NCBI GenBank assembly: GCA_010093515.1
Contig: MU001670.1
Span: 1,059,656 to 1,123,655, forward strand
Source of the DNA: Lineolata rhizophorae
Lineage: Eukaryota; Ascomycota; Dothideomycetes; Lineolatales; Lineolataceae
DNA length: 64,000 nucleotides
Reading direction: 5' to 3'
Under the pieces are notes generated by a model, which did not search any database, was not told the DNA's origin, and saw only the letters and a program-made list of their open reading frames with translations. Of the stretch, positions 23,517 through 36,023 are shown one piece after another (the first letter of the stretch is position 1; the number at the start of each line of letters is the position of its first letter). Made by a program: the position numbers and the translations under genes.

Positions 23517-25576
23517 GGTGCGTGAGATGTGTGTGAGGGAAGCTGCTATGGAGAGTGCAGGGTCAGGGAGGAAGGTAGCTGCGCGCGCGTGGTTGTGGTT
23601 TTGGTTTTTGCTTCTCGGCGCTTTGGTTTGCTGTGCCATGGGTAAATGGAAATGGGTCAGTCAAGGTTGACCATGGTAGAAGAGAGAGTCTGCCGCAGGT
23701 GATAGATCGCAAGCAGAAAGCGCCGCGGCGAGAGGTCGAGCGCCTTAGGTTCGTTTTTTGCTGCCAGCCTCGGCGACATAGAACGCCGAGGCACCTAGTC
23801 GGCCAGCAGCGAAAGCAGACAAGACAACAAGAACAAGTCCTCGAAAGCCCTCGTCCGGCCGTTCACAGCTTGCATGGTTCCCACGGGTGAAAATAGGCCG
23901 CAGCAAATGTAAAAGAACCACGCATCAAGACTTACCGCAGATTCACGACGTGTTCAGCAGTGCAAGCACACAGAGCCCCTTTCAAACACAGGCCTCACAA
24001 ACAAACAGAATATAACTGCGCCTCACCCTTCCAGTCAAACCCCGAACAGAACAGGACGGATAGCAAGCACAACAAGGCACCTAGCCACCCAGACAGCCGA
24101 ACACTTGGCTCTCCACGACAGATGGGAACAGCAAGGTGCGCGGGGTTAAACAGGCGGCAGAAGGGCGGACGACGTCGTCGGATGCGTCGGTGGTGGTGAG
24201 GTTGTCGAATGTTTGTGGAGAAGGACGACGGGTGGTGGTGGTGGTAGTGCGCAACGCTTTTGCCCCTCGCCAGCGCAAAACAGACCGCCCCCGGGGGGGG
24301 AGGTGGGGGGGGGGGTGACAGTAGCAATTTCTAGGCCAAGGGGCGGGGGGGGAGGGCCACGCGGAGGGGCACCGGAGGAACCTAGGCATCTATGTAGGCT
24401 TGGCGGGGCTGGCTGCCCGTCACAGTCAGCGACCGGGGCGCGGATAGGCTGCCCTTGACGACCACGTTGGCAGGACGACATGCGTCCACTGCTGCGTACT
24501 ACGTACACCTACCCATGTGCCGGGGAACCACGGCGAATTACGCTCTGCGGAGAGCCTGCTCGGATTGCGACATTTCTGCACAGAAAACTGTCCCGCCGTG
24601 TATGAGCTCTGGCGGTGCCAATCGCGAGACCAATCAGCACGCGCGGGGGCCGCAGTCCGATTGCCTTGTCGAAGTTTGCCTTGTCGAAGTAAGCGTCATC
24701 CCGCATGCTGCTACCACTGCGATGGTCTTACACTAAGAGGGGAGGGAGCACCTGGTCCAAGAAGGAGTAAATGATCCGACAGATGAGATGTGTGAAGATT
24801 GGACGGCCCATAGTACCCACCCCAAAGAATATACTCATTCGGGGAAAGCAGGACTACATTCATCATTGTGATACCAAGTCTATAGGCCCAGGCGAATAAC
24901 GAACTACAGTAGATCAAACAAGCACCCTACAAGCTCATTCAAAGGAGTTCGCGCAAACAAACATAGACAACAGCCTGATCTTATTAGCACTACCTAATAA
25001 ACAGCGCGTGCACATCCAAAACCCCACAACGCCAACATCACCACCACGACGATGCCCCTCTCCCAACTCACCCTTTCACCCTTCAAATGCACGCAGCATC
25101 CAGCACGTGGTAATCAACACCCTAATAACATGAATACCTTACCAGACCCCTAAATCTAAACCTAGCCTACCCCACCCTACCCTCCCACCCATCCATTCAT
25201 GTCACCCAGTCCACCAAGCCAGACGAACCTGCATCGAATCGACATAAAAGTCCCGACAAGAAGAGCATGAGCGCTTGCTCTGCCCCTAAAGATCCACTTA
25301 CTACGAAATAGTCCTCGCCAGGATGTGTTTATAATTAAAACCAGAATAAAAAAAACACGCCTCATGTTTGCATTCATGTGTCCCCAGCGTACGTCTCGTA
25401 GCCACCGCCACAACCGCCGCCGCAGCCGTCCAGTTGCTAGTCCCTTCTAGGGCAATTCAGTCCGCCGAGTAACCATTTGCCCGTAGCCGATAGGAGGGAA
25501 AAAAAAAAAGGAAATAAAAAAAACCAGAAAGGTAAAAAACAGACTCCCCAGAGCAGAGAAGTTTCCCAAAACCCCC
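23517..25576. other. intergenic region with G-rich tracts
   Basis: About 2 kb. It holds the RanBP1 promoter (to about 24 kb), a stretch at 24290-24360 with repeated runs of seven or more G on the plus strand, and AT-rich DNA from about 24.7 kb with A-runs near 25500 just past the stop of the next gene. No coding candidate. Confidence 0.5.
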
Positions 25577-28500
25577 TCACTTCCTCCCTCCACACCGCCT
25601 ACACCTCTCCCTCTTCCTCTCCCCCTTCCCCTTCCCCTTCCCCACCACCACCTCTTCCTCCTCCTCCCCCCCAACATTCCACCCTCTCCCCACCTTCCTC
25701 ACCAAATTCACCGCGTTCCTCTTCGCCCTCCCCCAGCTCGGCCTCTCGACCGGGACCTCCCTCCATACCTCCTCGACCCTCCTCCGAGCCTGGCTAAGCC
25801 CCTCTTCCCACCCCTTCCGCACCGCCCCAGCCTCCCTCGCCGCACTCGCTCTCCACTCATCTACCCCGAAGAAGCTTCCCAGTGCCTTGCTCGCGCGGCC
25901 GGCCGCTCCAACCGCGCCTTCTCGCTGCGCTTTAGCCTTCGCCTTCGCCGCCGCGCCGCTCGCCGCAGCTGCCGCAGCCAGCTCCCCCTGCCGCACCCGG
26001 TCCACGAGCATCAGGCCCGTTTCCCACGTGCGCACCACCTCGCTTTGCACGCGTGCCCGCAGCGCGCGCGCGTTGCGGTGCGCCAGCGCGATCGAGTCGC
26101 GGACCTGGGGTGCCCCGATGCCCGCCGCATTGGGGAACATGAGGTGCTGTAGGTATCCGAGGGCCGTGGTCGGCGTTGTAGCGAGTTGTTGCTGCTGCTT
26201 CTGGTGTTCCTTGCTTAGCTTCTGCTTCTGCTGCTGTGATGACGACGACGCCGCATCGGCGGCCTTTGCTTTTGGCGCCGAGGCATCCTTGACGACGTCG
26301 TTGTTGGTGTTCTTAGCGCCGGTGCCACTCGAAAGTGCGACGCCGTCCTTCTTGTCGGCGGACCACGCGTCTAGCTTCTTCATCACCGGTGCTGCCGCCT
26401 CCGCAACCACATCCTCTTCCCAACCCGTCCACGCCGCTGTGTAGCTCGCGAGCTCCTTGTGCGCCCATTCCTGCAGGCTCCGGCCCAGGTCCTTCTCTTG
26501 GCCCTTCGGCCGCGTCTCCTCCACCTTCGCCCCCGCACCCTCGCCGCAGCCCTGCGGCCACCCCTTCACTTTGACTCCCGGGAAGGCGTATCCGCACGCG
26601 TGCCACTCGCACGGCGTCATGAGCGGCGCGCCAACGGCGCTACTCGCCACTTGCGCGGCCGGCGTCGGTGTCGCGACGACCGCGTCCTGTCTAGAGATTC
26701 TGAGCACGCCGCCGAGTTGGCTCGTCACTCCCATGAAGGCGAGATGAACGACAAGGATGGTGAAGGTGCCAAGAATCATGCCGAGCGCGAGCTGCACGCC
26801 CTGGAGCAGAAGCTTCTTGCGGCGGACGTAATTGGCTGTAATCTCGACCCGCTTCTCCATACTGCGTACCATAGGGGCCATATGGTCACCCCAGGCGCTA
26901 TCAACTAACCTAGATGCGACGCGGAGCCAAGCGGAGGTGGAATCGACGAGAGCGAGTAGTAAGAAGTGGGCGGTTCCGAAGAGCCAATTGAGTGTTCTTC
27001 TCGCTTTGATTGCAACCCAGTGCTCTCTCCAACCTCGGCTCTCGTTCGCGATACTGCCATCCTCGTCCGATTTTGCAGACACCGAGCTGTGCGGATGCAT
27101 CAAACTGGTTAGATGCCGGTTCAGCGCGTCCGGGTGGGTGTCTTGCAAATATGAGAGAGGAACGGGCAGTACATCAAGAATGAGAGGAGAAGAGTCCGGC
27201 TGGTGGTGGACCGTAGACTGCTGCGGGGTAGCATCCTCGTCCATACTGCTAGTGCTAGCGGCCCTGGCCTCGACACAAAGACGCATCTCACGGGTTGCCA
27301 CAGCAGATGTTGGATCGACACGTCGGCCATCTGGACCGTAAAGCGGACTCTGGCCGTATAGAGGACTAGAGGAAATGTCGAGGCAGGGCACAAGTTCGTC
27401 GGCCATAAGCTTCCGGAGTACACTGAACCAAGCTGGTACCTCTGCGCCATCGAAAGCGTCGGTATAGAAGACGGCAAGGTCTGGAGTCGGACAGGAGGGA
27501 GAGTCATAGTAGGGGTCCCTGTAAGGGATGTACTTGCCTTCCGGGCTGAGGCCGGTGGTTTGACGAATCTTCATCTTAATCGGACGTAAACCTGGCATGT
27601 CCATACATGGGATACAGTCAACGCAATGGGAATATTTTACGTTTGGAAGCCCTGCCAAATGATGAAGTTTCGAGAGCGGCGCCGACGGGTCGATTGGAGC
27701 AACATTTTGCCCTTCCTCACCCCCTACGTTGACTTCCTCGGAAGTTTCCTCTTCCTGAAGACCAACATTCAGAGCAGCAGTGATTGCCCCAAGGGTATCG
27801 TGGCATGCTCGCAATGCGGGTATATTGTCCGCGTTGCTCACGAACAGGATGTGATAAACTTTCCTCCAGTTCAGCTTGAGTTGCTTGGATGCCATAGTTT
27901 GACGCATCGTGAGCGCCACCTGGTTGTGTGTTGGCGGGACATTGTAGCACCGCAAAGCGGCTGGCAAGCCGTCATGCACCGAAAATGTGGCAAGCGTGCG
28001 GACTGCACGGATTTCCTGGCCGGCGGTATCGCCAAGGGGGAAGGGAGGAAAGTCAAGGGTGGACAAGAAAGACGACCGGCCGTGCGCCGAGAATGGACCG
28101 TGCTCACACCGAGACGTGGGGGCGCTATCGTGGATCCCTGCGCCATCTTCGTCAGACTCCGAGTCTTCGATGGCCTGCTCGTTGTCCGAGGTGTGCCCGC
28201 CCAGCGGCTGGGGCAACTGCAGCTGCACCTCGTCGCCGTCTTGCGTGTCTATGATGCTCAGATCATCTGGCGTGTCCATGCCAGATTCGGATGCGACGGA
28301 CTCGGTCAAGCTAGCCGTGTGGGCATCATCGTCCGACGAGCCCTCGCTAATCAGCTCATATTGACTGTCTTCGAGCGAGCTACTGGCAGTCATGGAGGAC
28401 GCCGCAGCTTCCTCCCGCAAACGCATCCTGCTTCTTGTTGACCAACTATACGAGGACCCGTTACCCAAGGAAAGTGAAGAGACGATGCTCGCGAGGTCGG

Positions 28501-28717
28501 CGGAGACGTTGAGTGAGGGGAAGGAGAGTTCGGACGAAGGTTTTGAGCCTTGCGGGGTGGATGGTCTTAGGTTCGGCGTCGGTGGTGAAGGCGGGGTCGT
28601 GGAACCAGCGGTGTCTGTTGACTCCGCTAGCGTCTTAGGAAGGTCGTTGGGTGTCTTGGATGCTTCGGAGGCACAGTCCGGCCGGGATGAGCAAGGCTGC
28701 GCTGAAAGGCTGTCCAT
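25577..28717 (-). CDS. 1046-residue protein of unknown function with membrane segments
   Basis: A single uninterrupted exon of 1046 codons from ATG 28717. Residues 1-200 are Ser/Pro/acidic and probably disordered. Residues about 225-520 form a folded-looking region with QEIRAVRTLATFSVHDG, KLNWRKVYHILFVSNADN, SHCVDCIPCMDMPG and YIPYRDPYYDSPSCPTPDLAVF. Two hydrophobic stretches follow, near 577-600 (LNWLFGTAHFLLLALVDS) and 636-662 (LQLALGMILGTFTILVVHLAF-like). The C-terminal third is Ala/Gln/Lys-rich with helical, coiled-coil-like character and ends in a basic, Cys-containing tail (CRRCGG). I do not recognise the family. The layout suggests a cytosolic domain held on an internal membrane. The length and unbroken frame make it a real gene. 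Confidence 0.85.
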   Translation of the reverse strand: MDSLSAQPCSSRPDCASEASKTPNDLPKTLAESTDTAGSTTPPSPPTPNLRPSTPQGSKPSSELSFPSLNVSADLASIVSSLSLGNGSSYSWSTRSRMRLREEAAASSMTASSSLEDSQYELISEGSSDDDAHTASLTESVASESGMDTPDDLSIIDTQDGDEVQLQLPQPLGGHTSDNEQAIEDSESDEDGAGIHDSAPTSRCEHGPFSAHGRSSFLSTLDFPPFPLGDTAGQEIRAVRTLATFSVHDGLPAALRCYNVPPTHNQVALTMRQTMASKQLKLNWRKVYHILFVSNADNIPALRACHDTLGAITAALNVGLQEEETSEEVNVGGEEGQNVAPIDPSAPLSKLHHLAGLPNVKYSHCVDCIPCMDMPGLRPIKMKIRQTTGLSPEGKYIPYRDPYYDSPSCPTPDLAVFYTDAFDGAEVPAWFSVLRKLMADELVPCLDISSSPLYGQSPLYGPDGRRVDPTSAVATREMRLCVEARAASTSSMDEDATPQQSTVHHQPDSSPLILDVLPVPLSYLQDTHPDALNRHLTSLMHPHSSVSAKSDEDGSIANESRGWREHWVAIKARRTLNWLFGTAHFLLLALVDSTSAWLRVASRLVDSAWGDHMAPMVRSMEKRVEITANYVRRKKLLLQGVQLALGMILGTFTILVVHLAFMGVTSQLGGVLRISRQDAVVATPTPAAQVASSAVGAPLMTPCEWHACGYAFPGVKVKGWPQGCGEGAGAKVEETRPKGQEKDLGRSLQEWAHKELASYTAAWTGWEEDVVAEAAAPVMKKLDAWSADKKDGVALSSGTGAKNTNNDVVKDASAPKAKAADAASSSSQQQKQKLSKEHQKQQQQLATTPTTALGYLQHLMFPNAAGIGAPQVRDSIALAHRNARALRARVQSEVVRTWETGLMLVDRVRQGELAAAAAASGAAAKAKAKAQREGAVGAAGRASKALGSFFGVDEWRASAAREAGAVRKGWEEGLSQARRRVEEVWREVPVERPSWGRAKRNAVNLVRKVGRGWNVGGEEEEEVVVGKGKGKGERKRERCRRCGGRK

Positions 28718-31600
28718 AAGGCGTGTCAGTGACGTGGCTCCGAAACCCCGCCTCGCGTGGTAGTTTCAAGCGGAAGTCGCGGGGCATCGAAGCGGGCTAT
28801 GAAAGCGGGGTGAGAGCAGGAGCTCGGGATCCGAGCTGGAAAGAGAGCAGTTGGTGCAGGTGAGAGGAGGAGGAAAGGTTCGGGAAGACGAGGAACGGTG
28901 TTGATGTCAAGACGCCGGCAGGACGACGGTGAGCGAGAACGACGCAGGAGCCGAGACAGTGCGGCAGCCCACGCCCGACGATGCGAGAAGACGTAGCTCA
29001 CGGCCGACGACAGCTGAAAGGACGGGGGAAAAAAAAACTTACAGAGAAGTGTGCGGAAGACGAGAGAGCGAGCTGGATCCAACGAAAGCTGGCGGCAGGC
29101 CTCTCCCAAGGTTGGGTAGACGTGCGGGTACCTGGGTCGGCTTAGGTAACTGGCCGAGCCAGGGAAGCGGCAGGCAGCCAGGGTTGAGGCTTTGCCCCGC
29201 CCAAGGGACCAAGCAGTCTCCGGCGGCGGCAGTGCGGGCTTCCGGCGGCGGGCAGCAGCGGGGAGCGTCCGGCGAAATACGGCGGCCGGCGACACGGCGT
29301 GCTACGGCCAAACGTGCGCGAGCTGGCCCGACCACGGATGCGTTCTGTTGCAGCGAGTGTTATGAAGCTGCGCGGCGGGGCGAGGGAAGACGGGGACGGG
29401 GGGCGAGTCAGGCGGGATGGAGGGGCTGGGAGGCCCGGCCGGGGACGCGTGGGTACGCAGGCAGCGCACTTGGCCTGGCTTGCTCCGGCGAGAGGGCGCT
29501 TGAGCTGCACACGTATGCGTATCTCGAGCGGCACGCGGAAACGCGCAGCTAAGTAGGTTGCAGGACTGAGAGATGACAGGTGGCGTCGAGTGAGGAGAGG
29601 CCGCGAGGTGGTGATTGACGCGCCGGGCAAGGCGGCAGGAAGGACAAAGCAGGGTGGTGGAGCGAAGGCAGCCGCGACGGGGGCGCCTTCTTGGGCTGCC
29701 CGCCGCGGGGCTGGATGGCCGCGTCCCGCCGCCTTCCCCGCGCTAAGCCCTTTCCTTATCGCCAAAGCGGTCTCCCCCCGGCCGCCCCAACCCCGTGCCC
29801 GCCGCCCGTCCGGGGTGGCCGTATTTCTACACGTCGACGACCCGCGGCTGCCTGCATCAAAATCGCTCATTCTGCCCGGCAGCGGACAGGCAGGCCGTGA
29901 AATCAGCGCCCAAGATGCCGTCGCCCTTTTTTTTCCCTATGCGCCGCGCGTGATCGGGCTGATCGCGGTCCCGTTCGCTGCCCGCCGGCGCTGATTGGCT
30001 GCGCGCGTCTCACCTGCGCCCCACCACGCCCCAAGGCCGGTACGTACCAAAGTACCGAGCCCACTATGTATAGCCGGATGCATGCCCGCATGACTGGTTT
30101 TGTTCTAACGCGACACGCTCACCTATTGCTGCTACCACAGAAACTCCATGTCGATGATGTAGAAATCTGCTGCAGTTGTTGAGACACTGCGCAATACAGC
30201 ATAACACAGACTTGCCAGGCATGAGCTGGAGTACCTGGGGCTAAATGACAAAAGCCGGTATATTTATTTACGATGGCGCAAGTTTCTGAATCTGGAACAA
30301 TATCGAACAGTATCAATTGCGACTCGTATGTTTAGAGTGTAAAGCTATCTAGGGTTGTCTAGTTTCCGTAGCATCCGGACCTTGACTCTACTATACGTAG
30401 TCTTTCCCTACTTCTGACCACTACATAAATCTTTGTTGAAGAAATTGTCCAAGTGGCCCAGTGGCGTTACGTGGAATATAGCAGTTTGAAAATCTCAGAG
30501 CGTACAATCCATAGCCTTGACAACGTTGCTGTTCAGCGATATTTCGCATGTATATTTAGTCCTATCAATGCAGCCGTCGCGGATTCCTTCGTGACTCGAA
30601 CGTTCCTACGGATCAATACAACAAAACCAAGCCTACTAGTATTCAATGCTGAGGCCCAAACAGACATTGACCTGTGTGTTCAACCAAAGTATATCACCCT
30701 GGTCGTCCTCTGCCAAAGCCCGCATCAGCCAGACACTACCAGCACCTCCTCACCAACTCTGCCAACCTCTGCGCTCAAGTCATTCATTCAGTTATCCCTT
30801 GAATTTGTTCTTTCTACACGAATTTTCGCAATTCTCGACATGGAACCACGTTAAAATATACAGAGCAAAAAAAAAAGTAGTTGCTGCAAAACAATAAAAA
30901 GGAATCTCTGCGGGGAACAGGGTTGATCGAAGAGGGGAGGAAAAACGGTTAAAGAAGTGAAGGAAAAGAAGAAACAGACAGCTTCACATGATACATTTCC
31001 GCGCATTTCCTGCCTTCTCTCATCTCTTCTCGCACCTCGCAACGCTCTCGCGACAACGCACACGCAAACCGGGGCAACAAGTAGCAAGGCGAACGAGGAT
31101 CCGGCATGTGCCAACGAGAGCCAAGGACAGACTCAAACTGAGCATCATCTGATGCTCGTACCTGCCTCAGAAACGACAGAAGCCAAGCTGCATCCGCACA
31201 AGCATCTCTCACCGAAAAGGAGGAGCCAAAAGGCAAAAGGGCAACATGGCGGTAAACATATCGGAGGACGAACCCGCGGCTCTATCCTTCCCACCAGCGC
31301 CCCCCTCCCTCCCCCCCAAACAAAAACCTCCTCCACGACAACAATTAAGTAAATGTTCGATGCAAACCCACGCATCATCATTCCTGCAGGTATTAATAAA
31401 ACGCGCAGAAGGCTTTGGATGGAGGACCCATAAAAGCCCACGGGCGCAAACAGAAAAAGGAAAAGAAAAAAAAAAAAAGACAGACAAGCCCGCAACCGAA
31501 CGCCGACTCGCCACATTTGTGGCAACAACCCAAGGCCAGAAAGCCCCGAAAAAAAGTGACCAAGAGACGGAAGACCCAGCCTCCACTCCCCTCGCCGGCG
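28718..31600. other. 2.9-kb intergenic region, no gene seen
   Basis: The first ~1.3 kb is GC-rich and probably contains the promoter and leader of the 1046-residue protein gene. Its long open frames (for example 29142-29870 minus) look compositional. From about 30.05 to 30.9 kb the DNA is AT-rich. The last part, with an A-run near 31470, would be the 3' UTR of the mannosyltransferase gene. Confidence 0.5.
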
Positions 31601-33513
31601 CTACGGCGACGACCACCCACCCGCCACCTCAACCCACTCGGCCAAACAGCTTCCCTGCTTCCCCTCCACATCCACGATATCCGTGTCACACTTGCACCTG
31701 CACCCGACGCCATTCTCTCTCTCCTGGTCCCACTCGGCCCAGTACTGGTCCTCTTCCTTGCGCGCCTTCTCGTCCGTGGTGGTAGCCTCGAGAAACGGCT
31801 CGCGCGGCAGCTGCCGCATCGGCGCGTTGGCCGGGCAGTGCTGGATCGTCGTGTGCCGGTACCCGAAGTCGCGGAAGTAGTGTATGTCGCGCGGGCTGAG
31901 GAGGGCGCCGGCAGCGAGCGAATGGATCGGCGCGTCACCCCACTGCAAGGGTGCGTCAGTTTGCGGTCCGCTGCATCGACGAATAAAAGGAAAGGAAAGG
32001 AAAGCGGGGAAATTTCATCAGGACCACTTACTCGTTCCATCCAGAAGCCGCCGCTGCGGTCCATCATCTCGAAGAAGTCGTTGTACTCCTTGCTCCGGAA
32101 CCAGTCCAACTTTGCAATCTCGAAGTTGCTCCAGAAGTGGCACATGTTGTACGACTCGCCTTCCATGGCCTCGGGGTCCACCTCAGGCAGGGCCCCGGCG
32201 CCGGGCTCTGTGTTCAGAATCTCATCCGGTAGCGGCTTCGTATACTTGGGGTCGTCCTTTGGCAGGTCCGCCGGCTTGTCCTCGGGCTTCTCGATGAACA
32301 TCTCCCATAGACCCTGCGAGGTCAGGTTATTAATGCGCTTGTAGGCAGAGGCGTAGCGGAAGATGTTAGGCACGGTTTCGCGGAGTTCCTTGACGGCGAT
32401 GGTGAAGCCGTAGGTCTTGTTCGCTCGGTCCATGTGGATAAATGGGTCACTGCGTATCTGCGTATCAATATCATGCCATCGAAAGACAGGGACGAGCGCA
32501 ACATACTATGTGATGTCGCAGAAGTATTTGATCTCAGGCTCCAGACGCCAGTACCATTCGTACTTCTGCAAGAGCTCGTGCTTGTAGAAGAATCTAAGCG
32601 CATCGAGATTAGCGAATTTCGCTCCGCGTCATTAACCGTAGGGACAAAACTAACCCAGAGTAGAAGCGACACATGTGGTGATAGCTCTCCATTCCACCGT
32701 ACATGATGGCCGCATCACCCTGCTTGGCGACGCCTTCCTTGGCCACCGCCTCGTCCACCCAGTCCGGGTATCCCCACATCCACGGGTCAATCTTGCCAAA
32801 CTCCACCGGTGCGCTCGTATAGTTTGTAATGGTATCCTTGAAGGTCTGGTTGAAGTCACCATCGTTAAGGAAGACGTAAGGATAGTGGAACCAGCGGTTG
32901 AAATGGCGCTCGATAGACTTGATACTCTGGATGACGCCTTCCAGCTCCTTGTTCCGCGCCAGCACGACAAAGGCAGCATTTGCCCGTGGGCCGCTCGTGT
33001 CCGGTTCTAGGCATCCTGTCACGAACACCTTGTCGTACTTGTCGCTTATTCGCCTGTGTTGAGAGAGTAGGAGAGAATGGAAGTTAGCCAGACGCGTCCT
33101 CGTCCAATTTTCAATCATACCACCACCAAAAAAATTCTTCGCCGTCCATCACTCCTCAATCCAAACCGTACAAATATCTAGCATATGCAACCCAATCCGT
33201 AAAAACAATGCAGTCCATACCTTATTGACGGAGGCGCCCCTGCGGGCATAAGTATGCGGCCCGGGCTGTTCGGATGGCGGACGAACAGCAGGAGAATTAA
33301 TATGACGACGATGCAAGGGAACAAGATGACGAAGCCGAGCGGGATGGATACGGACGAATTCCCCCGCAGCCGTATGCGCCGCCGGAAGAAGGCGAGGCGC
33401 GGCGAGATCTTGTCGGCCTTCTCGGACAGGCCGCCCAGACTCGTCGGCAGGCTGCCCACGGCCGACGAAGACGTCGACGCTATCCGTTTCGACAACCGTT
33501 GCACGAACCCCAT
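31601..33513 (-). CDS. alpha-1,2-mannosyltransferase, KTR/KRE2 family (GT15)
   Basis: Exons 33513-33221, 33053-32655, 32593-32507, 32449-32032 and 31942-31601 encode 512 residues. It is a type II membrane protein: a cytosolic tail, a single membrane anchor at about 57-80 (IPLGFVILFPCIVVILILLLFV), a short stem, then the GT15 catalytic domain. Family motifs are visible: NAAFVVLARNKEL, FNRWFHYPYVFLNDGDF, YEWYWRLEPEIKYFCDITYDPF, YNMCHFWSNFEIA and DIHYFRDFGYRH. Enzymes of this family transfer mannose from GDP-mannose in alpha-1,2 linkage to N- and O-linked glycans in the Golgi. Which KTR paralogue it is cannot be told. Confidence 0.94.
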
Positions 33514-34881
33514 TGCTGGCGGACGCTCCTGCAGCTTGGCGGGCTGCGCTCGTGGTGGGAAGGCGACCGGGGAAAGCGGACCTGCGGGCGATCAGGGGTG
33601 GGCTGGTGAGGTTGGAGGCTACCGACGAGGCGGCGCCCTCTCCGCGGTCGAAGCGGCCGCAGCAGCGGAGAACGACAACACGGCGACGGGAAGGCCCGTG
33701 CCGGACTGGGGAAGAAGAGGAGGACGGGATCCTGATGTCCCCAAAAAGAATTGCGGGATAACGCCGCAGAAGGAGTCGCAGCGGTCGGGAGGCGAGGATT
33801 CAAGGGGGTATGAGGTCGCGACGCGGCGAATGCGGCTGGAGAAGTATAGTACACGCGGATAGAGGACTGCGGTGGCTGATGCGACGACGCTGGGGGGCTA
33901 TCTGTAACGAACGGCTGGTTGAGGGATCGGGGGCACTACGTCGCCTCTCCCTATGGCGAAGCGACCCTCTCGCCGCAAAGATGACCAAGGGTTGCGGAAA
34001 AGCCCTAGGCCGGATGGTCTGGAGGCGTAGCGATCCGGGCGGCTAGGCTACGCGTACGGCGGTTCGTGGGCGGGCCGGATGGAGAAACTGAGACGCGGTG
34101 GATTCGATGGGTGAGGAAAAGGAAAATTGGACGTCCGGAGACGGGGTGGTGGTCTGGCTAGATTGATCGGAAGGCCAGGTGGTGAGCAGCGCGCACGGCC
34201 ACACGCGGCGTCTTCCGCTTGCGTCCAGAAGCTCTCGCCCGCTCGCGCAGCTAGCCAACAAGACGTCGAGATGTTCTGCCGACTCCTGGGCTTCACCCGG
34301 CGACGTTCCCACGGTTCGCGTTCGCAATTGCGTCGTGGGCGAGATGTTCCGGGCGGCGGGAAGAGAAGATAACGGCGCTGCTTAGGTGCTAAGCCAGCCC
34401 AGGAGCCCGCCTCGCGGCCTTCCTGCCGTCAGCCCAAAAGGCTTGCGCAAGCTTCCCGTGCCCCAGCGCCCGCCAAGCCATGCGGCTCGGGCAACCCCTT
34501 TAGGGGCTTTCCAGTCGCCTCTCGCCTCTCGCCGCTCAACGCTCCTGTCGGGCGTGCAGCTTGCGTCGCAGCCAATAGACCCTTTCCTGGCCCTTCTCGC
34601 CGCCACTGCGCCCGCGAGTCTGCCCCGTGAGCGGCGTCGCGAGTGCCCTAGCGGACGGCGAATCAAGGGAGAACCAGCATTTGCCCTATCTGGATCGCTG
34701 TTTCGGCACTCGTGCGCACTGTTTCCCGTACCAAGCGGAGACCCTGATGCCGTAGGGACTGCTCTGTACTAGTGCAACCTAACGCTCAACCACATGCCAT
34801 AGCAACCTGCTACCTGTCCATGCTACACGGGGCTCTCTACCACCGTTCAACGCGCATGTTCTGAGTCCAGCCTGATTCGCC
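33514..34881. other. divergent intergenic region
   Basis: About 1.37 kb of GC-rich DNA between the starts of the mannosyltransferase (minus) and the DUF4604 gene (plus). Open frames here lack domains or codon bias. It must hold both promoters; no motif is recognised. Confidence 0.5.
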
Positions 34882-35436
34882 ATGAGCTTCAAGGCCAAAA
34901 ACCTCAGCTACGGTACCACACGTTCTCTCCCACGTAGCCCGGTCACGTGACCACGCAAACTGACAAAATGCTGTCTAGAGGCAAAAGAGCCCGCCTTTCT
35001 CCGCAGACTCAGGGGTGAGGTTGCGGCCGACCCCGGAACAGAGAGCCGCGATCGGCCGTCGGTGGCGCGTCCCAAGCGGCTGAAGAACGACGACGACGAC
35101 GACGAGCCGACGTACGTCGTCGAGGGCTCCCACGACACCCTCTCCAAGGCTGAGTACGACGCTCTGGTCTCCGGGAAAAGCCCAGACGGAGAAGACGGCG
35201 AGACCAAAGCCGGAGCCCCTGAGAGCTCCTCCAAGGACGCGAAGGAGGATCCTTCGCGCAAGAAGCAGCACGTTGCGGAGGTCGGGCAGCACCAGAAGAA
35301 GCGGAAAGCGGCCAAAGTGGTTGGCGATGCCGCCGAGGACACGCAAGACGCGCCACGATCCAGGCCTAAGAAGCCCAAGAAGAAGACAAAGGCGGTAAAG
35401 CTTTCGTTTGGCGATGACGAAGAGGATGGGCAGTGA
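34882..35436 (+). CDS. DUF4604-domain protein
   Basis: Exons 34882-34912 and 34979-35436 encode 162 residues. The start MSFKAKNLSY plus, after splicing, EAKEPAFLRRLRGEV is the conserved beginning of the DUF4604 family. It continues with RPKRLKNDDDDDEPTYVVEGS and LSKAEYDALV. The remainder is Lys/Glu-rich, with basic KPKKKTK-type stretches, and ends FGDDEEDGQ. The family is small, nuclear-looking and of unknown function. The donor GTACCA is weak but is the only one that joins the two halves in frame. Confidence 0.9.
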
Positions 35437-36023
35437 ATAGGTAGGCTCGAAGTACGGGCATTCGGCGTGATCTATGCGCTCGGCCTCTCCTATTGTGCGC
35501 GCCCTTTGCGGTGCAAGGCCGGGTCGTTCCTGCCTTTCGGGTGGTGTCGCTACCGCACAAGGGCATTATGCGTGAATGTATCCATCGCGCCTTCCTAGCG
35601 ACGCGGTTGCCGGTCTGGGTTACCACGGCGCGCCTTCCTTCTGCCATTGCGCACCACAACGGTCGCTCTCCAATACCCGCTCGCAACCTTCCTCCTTTTG
35701 TCCTCCACCCCCATCCTGCCTCTCCGCAGAAAGATCGATCCGAGCCATCATACGGACCGCAGCTTCTCTAGTACAGAGCATCATCTGTTGCGTATAGCTC
35801 AGCTACGCACAGATCACTGCTTCATATACACCGTTCTCATCCACTCTCAACCTTCGACTTCCTACTCCACTCCATCACATCTTCCCCGTCGCGACACCGC
35901 ACCTCGCACCTCCTACCGCGCTCCAAACGCGCTAGTAACCTCTTCTTTCACCCCCTCTACCCAACCTCAACTCCACCACTCAGCACCATCCTCTTGTCCG
36001 ACTGACATATTCGCGCCTCGAAA
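35437..36023. other. intergenic region with CT-rich leader
   Basis: About 590 bases. The portion from about 35690 to 36020 is C/T-rich with repeated TCCACTC/CCTC-like runs, typical of a long ascomycete 5' leader for the gene starting at 36024. Confidence 0.45.

Noticed and set aside
27626-28441. 271-codon open frame on the plus strand
   Set aside because: Antisense shadow of the 1046-codon gene; no domain and no start context.
29142-29870. 242-codon minus-strand frame
   Set aside because: Pro/Arg/Ala-rich, compositional; lies in the GC-rich upstream region of the 1046-residue protein gene.
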